Source: Vibrio sp. JPW-9-11-11 (lineage in GTDB: Bacteria > Pseudomonadota > Gammaproteobacteria > Enterobacterales > Vibrionaceae). From it: 64,000 bases of DNA. Both the position numbers and the translations under genes were made by a program. Numbering within the stretch: the first letter of the stretch is position 1; the number at the start of each line of letters is the position of its first letter. The notes beneath the pieces were generated by a model, which was not told the origin of the DNA, searched no databases, and saw nothing but the letters and a program-made list of their open reading frames with translations. The stretch lies in NCBI RefSeq assembly GCF_013369335.1, contig NZ_SZQJ01000009.1, forward strand, positions 310,001-374,000, written 5' to 3'. Positions 51,716-58,517 of the stretch are shown in pieces.

Positions 51716-52738
51716 TCAAATAATATTGAGTCCAAAAATCTCTTTGACGTCAAAAAGTACTTTCGATGTTTTTTCTCTAGAGACTTCGCTTCCCTGAACC
51801 AAAATATCAACCAATTGTGCTTTATCATCCAAAAACTCTCTTCTTTTCTCTCTGATTGGTCGAAGCATATCTTGCAAACACTCTTCCAGAATTTTTTTCG
51901 TTGCACCGTCACCTAGACCTCCGCGTCGATAGTGATCTTTTAATTGTTTGATATCGTTCTTATCCTGATAAAAAGCGTCAAGGTAGGTAAACACTACATT
52001 ACCTTCTACCTTACCGGGATCTTCAACTTTTAGGTGGTTAGGATCGGTATACATTGATTTTACCGCTGCGGTAATCTCTTTTGCCGTCGCCCCAAGATTA
52101 ATAGCGTTACCCATCGACTTAGACATCTTATTTTTCCCATCGGTACTAGGGAGCCGAGAAGCGTTACTGAGTAAAGGTCGACATTCATTTAAAACTGTGT
52201 GTCCCGCCAAAGAGTTTATCTTTCTCACTATCTCATTGGTTTGTTCAAGCATCGGTATCTGATCATCACCAACAGGAACTAAAGATGCGTTAAAAGCCGT
52301 GATGTCGGCAGCTTGCGATACAGGGTACGTTAAAAAGCCCGCTGGAATCGATCGTTCAAACCCTTTGTTCTGTATTTCACTTTTAACGGTCGGGTTTCGC
52401 TCTAACCGACTGATGGTGACTAGGTTGCTGTAATACATGGTTAACTCTGCAAGCGCAGGAAGTTGTGATTGAAGACAAATCGTTGTTTTTGACGGATCGA
52501 TACCAACGGCGAGATAGTCAGCAACGACATTTAAAATATTGGATGAAACTTTTTTGGGGTTGTGGGCATTATCAGTAAGCCCCTGCATATCGGCAACCAG
52601 GATTGTTTGCTGGTGAATGTCTTGTAAAGCCACACGCTGCTTCAAAGACCCGACATAATGACCGAGATGCAACGGGCCTGTCGCTCGGTCACCGGTCAAA
52701 ATTATTTCTGGATTGTTCGTCGTTGGGTTGGTACTCAT
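51716..52738 (-). CDS. trpS: Tryptophanyl-tRNA synthetase, probable second copy
   Basis: A 340-residue class Ib synthetase that charges tRNA-Trp. The HIGH-equivalent is PLHLGHYVGSL, the KMSKS motif is NKMSKSMGNA, and the Trp pocket region YPVSQAADITAFN and VPVGDDQIPMLEQTNEI is present. The usual Vibrio trpS lies in a dam-rpe-gph region, which is not the case here, so this is likely an auxiliary TrpRS. A leader with a Trp-rich peptide precedes it. Auxiliary TrpRSs can resist natural TrpRS inhibitors. The start is AGGAGATATCTC-ATG, a strong ribosome site. Confidence 0.92.
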   Translation of the reverse strand: MSTNPTTNNPEIILTGDRATGPLHLGHYVGSLKQRVALQDIHQQTILVADMQGLTDNAHNPKKVSSNILNVVADYLAVGIDPSKTTICLQSQLPALAELTMYYSNLVTISRLERNPTVKSEIQNKGFERSIPAGFLTYPVSQAADITAFNASLVPVGDDQIPMLEQTNEIVRKINSLAGHTVLNECRPLLSNASRLPSTDGKNKMSKSMGNAINLGATAKEITAAVKSMYTDPNHLKVEDPGKVEGNVVFTYLDAFYQDKNDIKQLKDHYRRGGLGDGATKKILEECLQDMLRPIREKRREFLDDKAQLVDILVQGSEVSREKTSKVLFDVKEIFGLNII

Positions 52739-52789
52739 GAGATATCTCCTAGTTAAAATAAAACGCTACTGGAGATACAAAAGAGATGA

Positions 52790-52856
52790 CATTCTTAGCT
52801 ACCTTCCAGCAGCTAAAGAATGTAAGCATTCAGTGCCGCTCTAGAGAGAGCGCCAC
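52790..52856 (-). promoter_or_regulatory. Transcription attenuator of the trpS2 gene
   Basis: Four arms, minus strand. 1:2 hairpin: GTGGCGCTCT with AGAGCGGCAC (52856-52833, one mismatch), with one Trp codon in arm 1. Terminator 3:4: CATTCTTTAGCT with AGCTAAGAATG (52822-52790), then a T-rich stretch TCTCTTTTG. Antiterminator 2:3: AGCGGC with GCTGCT, closed further in by GAATG/CATTC, which excludes both other hairpins. The arrangement is the one of classical amino-acid attenuators. Confidence 0.8.
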
Positions 52857-52894
52857 CAGATGAAGAATGATGTCAATGCTGAAATGTATTTCAT
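52841..52894 (-). CDS. Trp leader peptide of trpS2 (17 residues, two Trp codons)
   Basis: Reads MKYISALTSFFIWWRSL then stop. The two adjacent TGG codons at residues 13-14 lie at the upstream edge of the 1:2 hairpin, as needed for a ribosome stalled by lack of Trp-tRNA to free arm 2. AGG lies 8-10 bases before the ATG. This fits ribosome-mediated attenuation of the synthetase gene about 105 bases downstream. Confidence 0.82.
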   Translation of the reverse strand: MKYISALTSFFIWWRSL

Positions 52895-52963
52895 ACACAC
52901 AACCTAACAGCCATGATGATAAAACTCAACGACTAAACATGATTGACGGATAGAAACACTACA

Positions 52964-52990
52964 AACTAAAAAGGCCTCTGTGAGGCCTTT
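52964..52990 (-). terminator. Bidirectional terminator after yajD
   Basis: AAAGGCCTC/GAGGCCTTT perfect 9-bp stem with a TGT loop, T-rich on both sides. It separates yajD from the trpS2 leader. Confidence 0.88.
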
Positions 52991-53037
52991 ACTTTGAACT
53001 GGCAATATTTGCGTACCAACCGCAAATCAGTGGCCAA

Positions 53038-53382
53038 TCACTTTTTCATCATGTTTGCCAAATCAGCAAAAGGGTTGTACGTTGCCGCTTGATGATCATC
53101 ATCACCGGGCTTTATTTCACTACCATAACGCTCATGTTCTAAGTATTTGCTGTGCTCATGGTCGTGACAGTAGAGACACAACAGTTCCCAGTTACTGCCG
53201 TCTTCAGGGTTATTCGTATGATCGTGGTCTTTATGATGAACCGTGAGTTCACGTAGGTTTGAGTAAACAAACTCTCTCGCACATCTTCCACATACCCAAG
53301 GATACAGTTTTAGAGCTTTTTCTCTATAGCCTGCTTCTTTACGTGCGTAATTGGCGCTGGTTCCGTAATGATCTGACGACAT
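53038..53382 (-). CDS. yajD: HNH nuclease family protein YajD
   Basis: A 114-residue HNH protein. Zinc cysteines CGRC (in PWVCGRCAREF) and CLYC (in LLCLYCHDHEH), the HNH core LTVHHKDHDHTNNPEDG, and the full family length fit YajD. The activity in cells is unknown; it could cut DNA. It is a single gene with a terminator downstream. The start has a weak ribosome site, but residues fit the family N-terminus. Confidence 0.9.
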   Translation of the reverse strand: MSSDHYGTSANYARKEAGYREKALKLYPWVCGRCAREFVYSNLRELTVHHKDHDHTNNPEDGSNWELLCLYCHDHEHSKYLEHERYGSEIKPGDDDHQAATYNPFADLANMMKK

Positions 53383-53503
53383 ATGTGATTCCTAAGTAGT
53401 GTATTACTGCCGATGCTAGCACGTGAACTCACCGTGAAAAAGTGACCAATGTTAAGCGCTAAGTTATCGCTCACAATAAACGGCAAGCCGAAGCCGCAAT
53501 AGA

Positions 53504-54097
53504 TTATGCTTCAATACGCTTAACAGACGCTGGCCAGCCTTCGTAATAAATATGGTCTGCCTGCCAAAGAATATGGTCCGGGTCATCGGTACGAAGTGTG
53601 TGAGCAACCGTCAGGGCAAAATCAAAGCTAACACCCAAACCTTTGCCGGTAATGAAGTTACCATCCACCACCACTTTGCGGTCTAAGTACTCTCCTTTCT
53701 CAACTAAGGTTTCCAAACCACTCCCTGTTGTGAAGTGTTTACCTTCAAGAAGACCATGTTTACCCAATACTTTTGCGGGTGATGAGCAAAGCGCGCAAAT
53801 GTACTTGCCTGCGTCTATGTGGCGTTTCAAAAACGCAATCACCTGCGGGTTACTGGTTAAATTGTCCGTTCCCTCAGGGCCACCCGGCATCATGACCGCA
53901 TCGTAATCCTGTTCGAATTTTTCTGCCAAAGTGAAGTCAGCGCTGATACGCGTATCAAAATAGGTTTTCATAACAACATCGTCTTTACAAGCCAGCACGT
54001 CAACTTGCATACCGCTGCGTCGTACTACATCGATGAACACCACCGCTTCGCCTTCTTCAAAACCATCTGCTAATAACACAGCCACCGTTTTCTGCAT
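53504..54097 (-). CDS. DJ-1/PfpI-family protein
   Basis: A 197-residue DJ-1-fold protein. The N-terminal MQKTVAVLLADGFEEGEAVV has the conserved acidic residue that activates the reactive Cys104, found in the nucleophile elbow ICALCSSPAKVLGKHG. PGGPEGTDNL is the usual loop before it. The family includes glyoxalase III-like and deglycase-type stress proteins as well as protein repair factors. The real substrate is unknown. Monocistronic. Confidence 0.9.
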   Translation of the reverse strand: MQKTVAVLLADGFEEGEAVVFIDVVRRSGMQVDVLACKDDVVMKTYFDTRISADFTLAEKFEQDYDAVMMPGGPEGTDNLTSNPQVIAFLKRHIDAGKYICALCSSPAKVLGKHGLLEGKHFTTGSGLETLVEKGEYLDRKVVVDGNFITGKGLGVSFDFALTVAHTLRTDDPDHILWQADHIYYEGWPASVKRIEA

Positions 54098-54331
54098 GGG
54101 AATCCCTTTTCATTTCAATCAAGTAAAATCTCCCGTCATAATAACACAAAAACAAAACATCGTTTCAAATTAAATTTTTAATAGGTGGTATTTTTAAACA
54201 CTTCGCTTGGGAGGCCAAACGCCGAGTAAGCGTTGTGAATTGCCCACCAAGGAATGATAAGTTACACAAAACTTAGGAAAGAAAAGAGGTAACGACGAGT
54301 TAGTCAAAGGCCGCAGAGGTTCACTAGCAAC

Positions 54332-54655
54332 TCATTTTCTATGACGGCCAGAATCAAGATTTTGCTGTGTCTCGTAACGGATATGCTTGCTTGTGTTCTT
54401 TAGTTTCACTCCCACCTTATTAAACGCCTTTTGAACTGCGTCTGAAATATGCGGTTGGCCTTCTCCCGCTAAAAAGTTGGCTCTGTCTTGGTTCGACTCG
54501 AATACGCAGATGATTTCTAGGCTTTGTGGAAAAGATGAGAATTTGACTGTGTGAGTCACCCATAGAAAACCATCGTAACCTTTTAACGACTCTTCACAAA
54601 CTTCGGTCAGTACTTCTCTGATTAGATTCTCGACCTTCTTATCTGACTTGCGCAT
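54332..54655 (-). CDS. Conserved-looking protein of unknown function (107 aa)
   Basis: A 107-residue soluble protein beginning MRKSDKKVENLIREVLTEVC. GFLWVTHTVKFSSFPQSLEI and CVFESNQDRANFLAG suggest an alpha/beta fold; there is no signal peptide. Similar proteins are labelled Fis family in some Vibrio entries, but there is no Fis helix-turn-helix, so I do not use the label. GGAAG lies before the ATG at 54655, preferred to the ATG at 54670. It stands alone. Confidence 0.65.
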   Translation of the reverse strand: MRKSDKKVENLIREVLTEVCEESLKGYDGFLWVTHTVKFSSFPQSLEIICVFESNQDRANFLAGEGQPHISDAVQKAFNKVGVKLKNTSKHIRYETQQNLDSGRHRK

Positions 54656-54812
54656 AAAGAAAACTTCCATTTGACACTATTAAAAACGTTTCAAGTCTAC
54701 ATGGTCTTACACACTATTGGGCAGTAGAATTTACTCAGCAGCCATTGCCTAGACTATTCTTCACTCCCTCGATAGTGATAAAATTAGCCGATCAGAATTA
54801 TCGAGACCCTTT

Positions 54813-55151
54813 ATGTTTATCCATCATGTTAACGGCATCGACTGGCTAGTGATTACCGCTTTTGAAGAAATCAAGCCTCTATTTATTGAAGAAGCCGGTG
54901 CTATCCCCTCTTATTTCTCGAGCATCAGTGAATTGAGCCTGATTGATCAAGCCAAGCGCGCTTATGGTCACTTACCCAATCTCAGTGGCGTTATCACCGA
55001 TACCGGAACATTTCAAAGAACGAACAACGAAGAAGACTTGAACCCACAGCTCGCCTGCTTAGTTGAGGGACGCGGTCGAGTGTTTATCTATCACGGTGGC
55101 TTTGTCGCTTTTTTCGATGACGCGCAAACCTTTATTACCCGGATGGATTAA
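54813..55151 (+). CDS. Unknown protein (112 aa) next to the ackA-repeat element
   Basis: A 112-residue soluble protein starting MFIHHVNGIDWLVITAFEEI. An aromatic, hydrophobic patch (RVFIYHGGFVAFFDDAQTFI) closes it. No known domain seen. It converges on the left copy of the ackA 3' repeat, whose terminator lies 27 bases past its stop. Before the insertion it was probably the direct convergent neighbour of ackA. Confidence 0.65.
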   Translation: MFIHHVNGIDWLVITAFEEIKPLFIEEAGAIPSYFSSISELSLIDQAKRAYGHLPNLSGVITDTGTFQRTNNEEDLNPQLACLVEGRGRVFIYHGGFVAFFDDAQTFITRMD

Positions 55152-55177
55152 CAACAATTAATCATGGCATTCAAACC

Positions 55178-55205
55178 AAAAAAGCGAGCCACATTGGCTC
55201 GCTTT
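55178..55205. terminator. Terminator copy in the left ackA repeat
   Basis: GCGAGCC/GGCTCGC stem with a 5-base loop, six A residues before and four T residues after, so it can work on both strands. Identical to the terminator of ackA. Confidence 0.85.
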
Positions 55206-55282
55206 TCCCATCTGATTTGTTGAATCAACTACAAAAGTTCAACTGACTGCTGAGCGATGACAAATTCTTCGTTGGTCGGAAT
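55178..55282. repeat. Left 105-bp direct repeat (copy of the ackA 3' end)
   Basis: Matches 58413-58517 in 104 of 105 positions; the one difference (55235 versus 58470) is synonymous in ackA. It contains the last 18 codons of ackA plus the terminator. Together with the right copy it flanks a segment not otherwise related to ackA, as in integration into the 3' end of a gene. Confidence 0.92.
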
Positions 55283-55448
55283 GATATTATTACAGCACAC
55301 AAATTACAGCTTACCCCAACAAACTTTTGGACAATTCTGTGTCAGTGACTTTGCTAAATTAGCATTTTACGGATTACCAGAGGTACGGCAAAACCTCGAT
55401 CTTAGTGCCCATTTTTGTTCATCCACTACACTCACTTACTCAATATTC

Positions 55449-56435
55449 TTACTGACCACCTTCCACCGACTTAATCAACCTTACATTCGCAGCTTCAATC
55501 GTGGACAGCTCAACCGAATCAAAAATCGGGTAATACCATGTTCTTTTTGAAAAGTGTTCTGTCAGATCTTCAGATTTGAATATGTAGCCATGCCGCGCGA
55601 ATATCTCGTTCCGGATCAAACGTAACTCCTGAGCAGAGAAACCCGTCAGTTCACTTTTCTTCAATGGCCTTATATCAGAACCCGGCATTAATTCGTCATC
55701 GGTATAGACTGGGCGTTGTTGATTGGCTTTGGGTGATTGAAACTGCGTTTCTTGTTCCTTCTCCAGCTGCTTGAGGAACATAACATTGTACTTTTCAACC
55801 TCAGTTAACGACACATTTTTTGTTTCAGGTTTGTACCAACTGGTAGTGGAAAAATAATAGGTAAGCTCTTTAGAGCTAAAAATGTAGCCATGGCGAGCAA
55901 AAATTTCGTTTCGTGCCACTCTTAGTTTTTCTGGTGAAAAACCCGATATATTCGTATAGTTTAGTTTGGTATGTTTACTGGCTGGAAGTACCATTTCATC
56001 GTCAAACTGTTTATCCCACAATATGACTACAGAAAAGCCTTCCTCACGGATATCATTTGATGAGTAACGAACTTCTATCCCCTCTCGTTCATCAAGTTCG
56101 TAATCATGATTGATATAAACTTGGCCACCTTGAACATCAAACCGCTTATTCGTTGCCAACTGGGTGATTGTTTCTATCGACAGTAATTCGGACATATCAT
56201 AATAATTGAAGTCTTCTTTCGTCTTCCTACCAACAGCCAAACCATTGAGATGAAATAAGCCTTGAGGGATATGCTGCAAGTTCTTTCGGTCCATCATCCT
56301 TGCATTCCAAAGTTCATCACCTTCTCTAAGTAACACAATCGGCGGTTGGCCCGTACCCAAAGCATAAAACCTGTTGTGCTCCTCTGGGAGAACTTCTCCT
56401 GTAATTGCCAATGCTATGAGTAACAAATAAAACAT
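55449..56435 (-). CDS. Exported protein with two YARHG domains
   Basis: A 328-residue exported protein with a signal peptide (MFYLLLIALAITGEVLPEEH). Two YARHG domains lie at about 160-225 and 260-325. Each carries the signature RNEIFARHGYIF, with the framing GFSPEKLRVA or GFSAQELRLI and a WY pair downstream (TTSWYKPE, KRTWYYPI). The domain is found in bacterial extracellular proteins and its role is unknown. The middle is a spacer. AAGGAAAGTGT precedes the ATG. It is the largest cargo gene of the inserted segment and has no attC of its own. Confidence 0.85.
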   Translation of the reverse strand: MFYLLLIALAITGEVLPEEHNRFYALGTGQPPIVLLREGDELWNARMMDRKNLQHIPQGLFHLNGLAVGRKTKEDFNYYDMSELLSIETITQLATNKRFDVQGGQVYINHDYELDEREGIEVRYSSNDIREEGFSVVILWDKQFDDEMVLPASKHTKLNYTNISGFSPEKLRVARNEIFARHGYIFSSKELTYYFSTTSWYKPETKNVSLTEVEKYNVMFLKQLEKEQETQFQSPKANQQRPVYTDDELMPGSDIRPLKKSELTGFSAQELRLIRNEIFARHGYIFKSEDLTEHFSKRTWYYPIFDSVELSTIEAANVRLIKSVEGGQ

Positions 56436-56542
56436 ACACTTTCCTTATCCTGTTATGTCCAAAGTTCACAATGAATCATTGGAAATGTTGGGCACTAAAA
56501 CAGCTTAATAATATGTGTATCAAAACTGTTAAATCTTAGTAG

Positions 56543-56668
56543 GCACATAGCCAAATTAAGGTGTGAGCCACGCAACCACCTTAGCTAAAACATTGTGTCA
56601 TAAACACTAAACTGGCTTGAAGTGAAAACGCCAAGCGTTGTGAATCACTCTTAAATTTATTGTTATGC
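56543..56668 (-). repeat. attC-like site (integron cassette type) 2
   Basis: 126 bases after the stop of the 136-residue gene. Conserved parts shared with the other site: CACAACGCTTGGCG, CTTCAAG-CAGTTTAGTGTTTATG, and imperfectly pairing ends GCATAAC and (G)CTATGTGC. The outer core has CTATG instead of TTATG, so it may be a worn site. The pattern is like the Vibrio chromosomal integron repeats. Confidence 0.7.
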
Positions 56669-56676
56669 GAATTTTC

Positions 56677-57087
56677 TTAGGTGAGATCTCTAAATCTACT
56701 TGCGACCAAAACACCCTCGACAAACTCTAGCTCTACTGCCTTTGTATAGTTTAATTTGAAACCCAGCTCCACATTACAGTCAACCAAGTCTCCCTGAGGC
56801 AGTTCAAACACCCCTGAATACCAAGACGCTAACAAAGGGCGATTATCAACAAGTCGATATTTCCCTTCTAGCTTAGCCAAATATAACTTGTCATCTTGAA
56901 CTTCCCATGTCGCAATATAATTTCGCCAACAAGCTGTGGAAAGGTAGATACCACTTGAATCTATACTTTCTAACTCACTAGGACTCAACGCCTCAATCGT
57001 TGAGTTATCGACAGGGAACCCCAAGCAAACGGGCATCTGATATTCAAAGCCTAGATATTTACAGCTATCTTTCACTTGTTCTGTCAT
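56677..57087 (-). CDS. Cassette-borne protein of unknown function (136 aa)
   Basis: A 136-residue soluble protein starting MTEQVKDSCKYLGFEYQMPV. It is rich in aromatic and acidic residues (IYLSTACWRNYIATWEV, SWYSGVFELPQGD), a composition common in beta-rich small binding proteins. Two-thirds of residues suggest beta structure. Family not recognised. It is bounded by attC-like sites on both sides, thus a typical one-gene cassette; the GGGAGG ribosome site lies 7 bases before the ATG. Confidence 0.7.
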   Translation of the reverse strand: MTEQVKDSCKYLGFEYQMPVCLGFPVDNSTIEALSPSELESIDSSGIYLSTACWRNYIATWEVQDDKLYLAKLEGKYRLVDNRPLLASWYSGVFELPQGDLVDCNVELGFKLNYTKAVELEFVEGVLVASRFRDLT

Positions 57088-57109
57088 CTAGCCTCCCGGA
57101 AGATAGTTC

Positions 57110-57236
57110 GCATAACGCCGCTTTAAGTAGTGAGCAACGCCATCAGCCAAACCTAACGCATTGTGCCATAAACACTAAACTGACTTGAAGTAAGTGCGCC
57201 AAGCGTTGTGAATCCCTCTTAAATTGCCTGTTATGT
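57110..57236 (-). repeat. attC-like site (integron cassette type) 1
   Basis: 127 bases between the 108-residue and 136-residue genes. Ends ACATAAC and GTTATGC match the RYYYAAC and GTTRRRY core sites; they pair imperfectly through CATAACAGGCAATTTAAG and CTTAAAGCGGCGTTATG. The centre CACAACGCTTGGCGC is shared with site 2. The stop of the preceding gene is 4 bases away. Confidence 0.75.
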
Positions 57237-57240
57237 GTAT

Positions 57241-57567
57241 CTAGTCAAACTCCCCATTTAAACAATATCTTTTCAGTGTGTTTTTAAGTGAGTTACGTTG
57301 GGCTCTCAACTCGGACTTTGGAATATCAGGGTCTAACCTCTCTAATACACCACCAATAAGGTGCACTATTTCTTTGTCTCGAAACGACTTACCCGAAAGG
57401 TTATCTTCAACGATATGGTGTATCTGCTCCCCTTTCCAATAGGCTAGATACATATTACTAGCTGTTATCCCTACGTCTGTGCAAGACATATCTTTCTCGG
57501 CATATACTACTGTCGTAAATAAGCTAGCTAACAGTAAAACAACATACCAAACTAATCTCATATCCAT
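57241..57567 (-). CDS. Cassette-borne exported protein of unknown function (108 aa)
   Basis: A 108-residue protein with a signal peptide (MDMRLVWYVVLLLASLFTTVVYA). The mature part is helical: KDMSCTDVGITASNMYLAYW, then DPDIPKSELRAQRNSLKNTL and a terminal Cys (RYCLNGEF). Two cysteines could form a disulfide. No family recognised. ATG at 57567 or 57561 could be the start. The gene is followed at once by an attC-like site, as in a gene cassette. Confidence 0.68.
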   Translation of the reverse strand: MDMRLVWYVVLLLASLFTTVVYAEKDMSCTDVGITASNMYLAYWKGEQIHHIVEDNLSGKSFRDKEIVHLIGGVLERLDPDIPKSELRAQRNSLKNTLKRYCLNGEFD

Positions 57568-57649
57568 TCAATCCTAATAACCAAAAAACTTAGAATATCT
57601 GACTTATAGATATGCCCGTTGATATAAATCAGCTTTAGCTAAGCACTAG

Positions 57650-57672
57650 TGCACGTAACGCCCAATTAAGTA
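57650..57672 (-). repeat. Half attC-like site cut by an IS element
   Basis: TACTTAATTGGGCGTTACGTGC is the 3' end of an attC of Vibrio integron type (compare the TTAATTGGGCGTTA ends). Its other half is missing because the IS3-family remnant begins right next to it at 57673. Confidence 0.55.
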
Positions 57673-57907
57673 TGTAGTGGTACGGTGAATTTGGCCACCT
57701 GATTAGAGGTGTTAATATACACCTCATAGCGTTACAGGTAAAACTATGACCAAGCGTACCAGACGCACTTTCAGTGCGGAGTTCAAACTCGAAGCTGCAC
57801 GACTTGTTCTCGACCAAAACTACACCGTTGTTGAAGCCGCCAAAGCCATGGGGGTGGGAAAATCGACCATGGATAAGTGGGTAAGGCAGCTCAAGCAAGA
57901 AAGAGAG
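57673..57907 (+). mobile_element. IS3-family insertion sequence remnant
   Basis: Begins TGTAGTGGTACGGTGAATTT, an IS3-family type left end, then the start of orfA. Sequence homologous to the transposon stops near 57907, within orfA. The second orf and the right end are missing. It is a deletion relic. Confidence 0.8.
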
Positions 57908-57943
57908 TGGTGTCAACCTAGTGGAAACACTGACAGCATATGA
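57746..57943 (+). pseudogene. Truncated IS3-family transposase OrfA
   Basis: Only the first about 53 residues are transposase-like: MTKRTRRTFSAEFKLEAARL and ATGV-type helix-turn-helix AKAMGVGKSTMDKWVRQLKQ. After EREW the frame runs into unrelated sequence (QPSGNTDSI). The remainder of OrfA and all of OrfB are gone, so it is inactive. Confidence 0.88.
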
Positions 57944-58118
57944 TAACGAAGATATGGTCAGAGAATTAGAGAGGATAACTAAGCTAACAAGTAAAGCTCT
58001 TCAAGATCTACTATTTGATTTGGACAAATTAACCATCTTAACTGGCTCTAAGCTTCCCGATTCTTTTCACTCAAGACACGAGTGGCACATACAAAAAATA
58101 GAGTCCAACACGGACTAA
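57921..58118 (+). CDS. Short frame of unknown function (65 aa), possibly a gene fragment
   Basis: A 65-residue reading frame from a GTG: ETLTAYDNEDMVRELERITK, then LTSKALQDLLFDLDKLTIL and a polar tail. The sequence is protein-like, helical and has no signal peptide. No ribosome site is evident and it starts inside the IS junction, so it is perhaps the tail of a gene cut by the IS event. It is the only plus-strand candidate in the segment. Confidence 0.35.
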   Translation: METLTAYDNEDMVRELERITKLTSKALQDLLFDLDKLTILTGSKLPDSFHSRHEWHIQKIESNTD

Positions 58119-58411
58119 TTGTAGACACCAAAACGTCCACAATATGTCCATCATTTTTCGAGTTAGTTATTCTATGGTAAGCCTGCATGGTCTTAGAGTA
58201 ATTTAAGGCTGCGCGTAACACTGAATGGGGCATATACGCGTTAAATACTCCATAAATTTATTAACCGCTAACGTAAAGGGCGTATTTCATCCTAAACTTG
58301 TCATAAGCACAGTAAGTGACGATAAGCTCATTATATAGGTACAGGCTAAAAGCAATTTCTATACAAGACAGCATCTACTGATAGTTGTGTTGCATAGCCT
58401 ATCCAACGTAC
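58119..58411. other. Gap between the IS relic and the ackA repeat
   Basis: About 290 bases with no credible gene. It starts with TGTAGACACCAAAACGTCCA, which looks like an IS terminal sequence, and contains TTTAAGGCTGCGCGTAAC, a possible attC edge. Both are impressions only. Confidence 0.4.
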
Positions 58412-58441
58412 AAAAAAAGCGAGCCACATTGGCTCGCTTTT
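58412..58441 (-). terminator. Rho-independent terminator of ackA
   Basis: GCGAGCC/GGCTCGC stem with an ACATT loop; on the minus strand seven T residues follow. It lies about 25 bases after the stop, and is part of the right direct repeat. Confidence 0.9.
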
Positions 58442-58517
58442 CCCATCTGATTTGTTGAATCAACTACAACAGTTCAACTGACTGCTGAGCGATGACAAAT
58501 TCTTCGTTGGTCGGAAT
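58413..58517. repeat. Right 105-bp direct repeat (3' end of the intact ackA)
   Basis: The in-place copy: last 18 codons of ackA and its terminator. Differs from the left copy only at 58470 (C here, A at 55235). Confidence 0.92.

Larger units (their letters stand above)
55283..58412. mobile_element. Inserted segment between ackA 3'-end repeats
   Basis: About 3.1 kb bounded by the two 105-bp direct repeats. All complete genes on it run on the minus strand: a YARHG protein and two cassette-type unknown proteins, each followed by an attC-like site, then an IS3 remnant and an unknown small frame on the plus strand. No integrase or recombinase gene was found. The structure looks like a single-site insertion of a circular molecule carrying an ackA tail, later decayed by an IS element. 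Confidence 0.7.

Noticed and set aside
54332..54655. Fis-type DNA-binding protein
   Set aside because: No Fis helix-turn-helix is seen; the label used elsewhere seems to be an inherited error.
57635..57916. Minus-strand frame across the IS remnant
   Set aside because: It is the antisense of orfA and the attC remnant and has no protein-like features.
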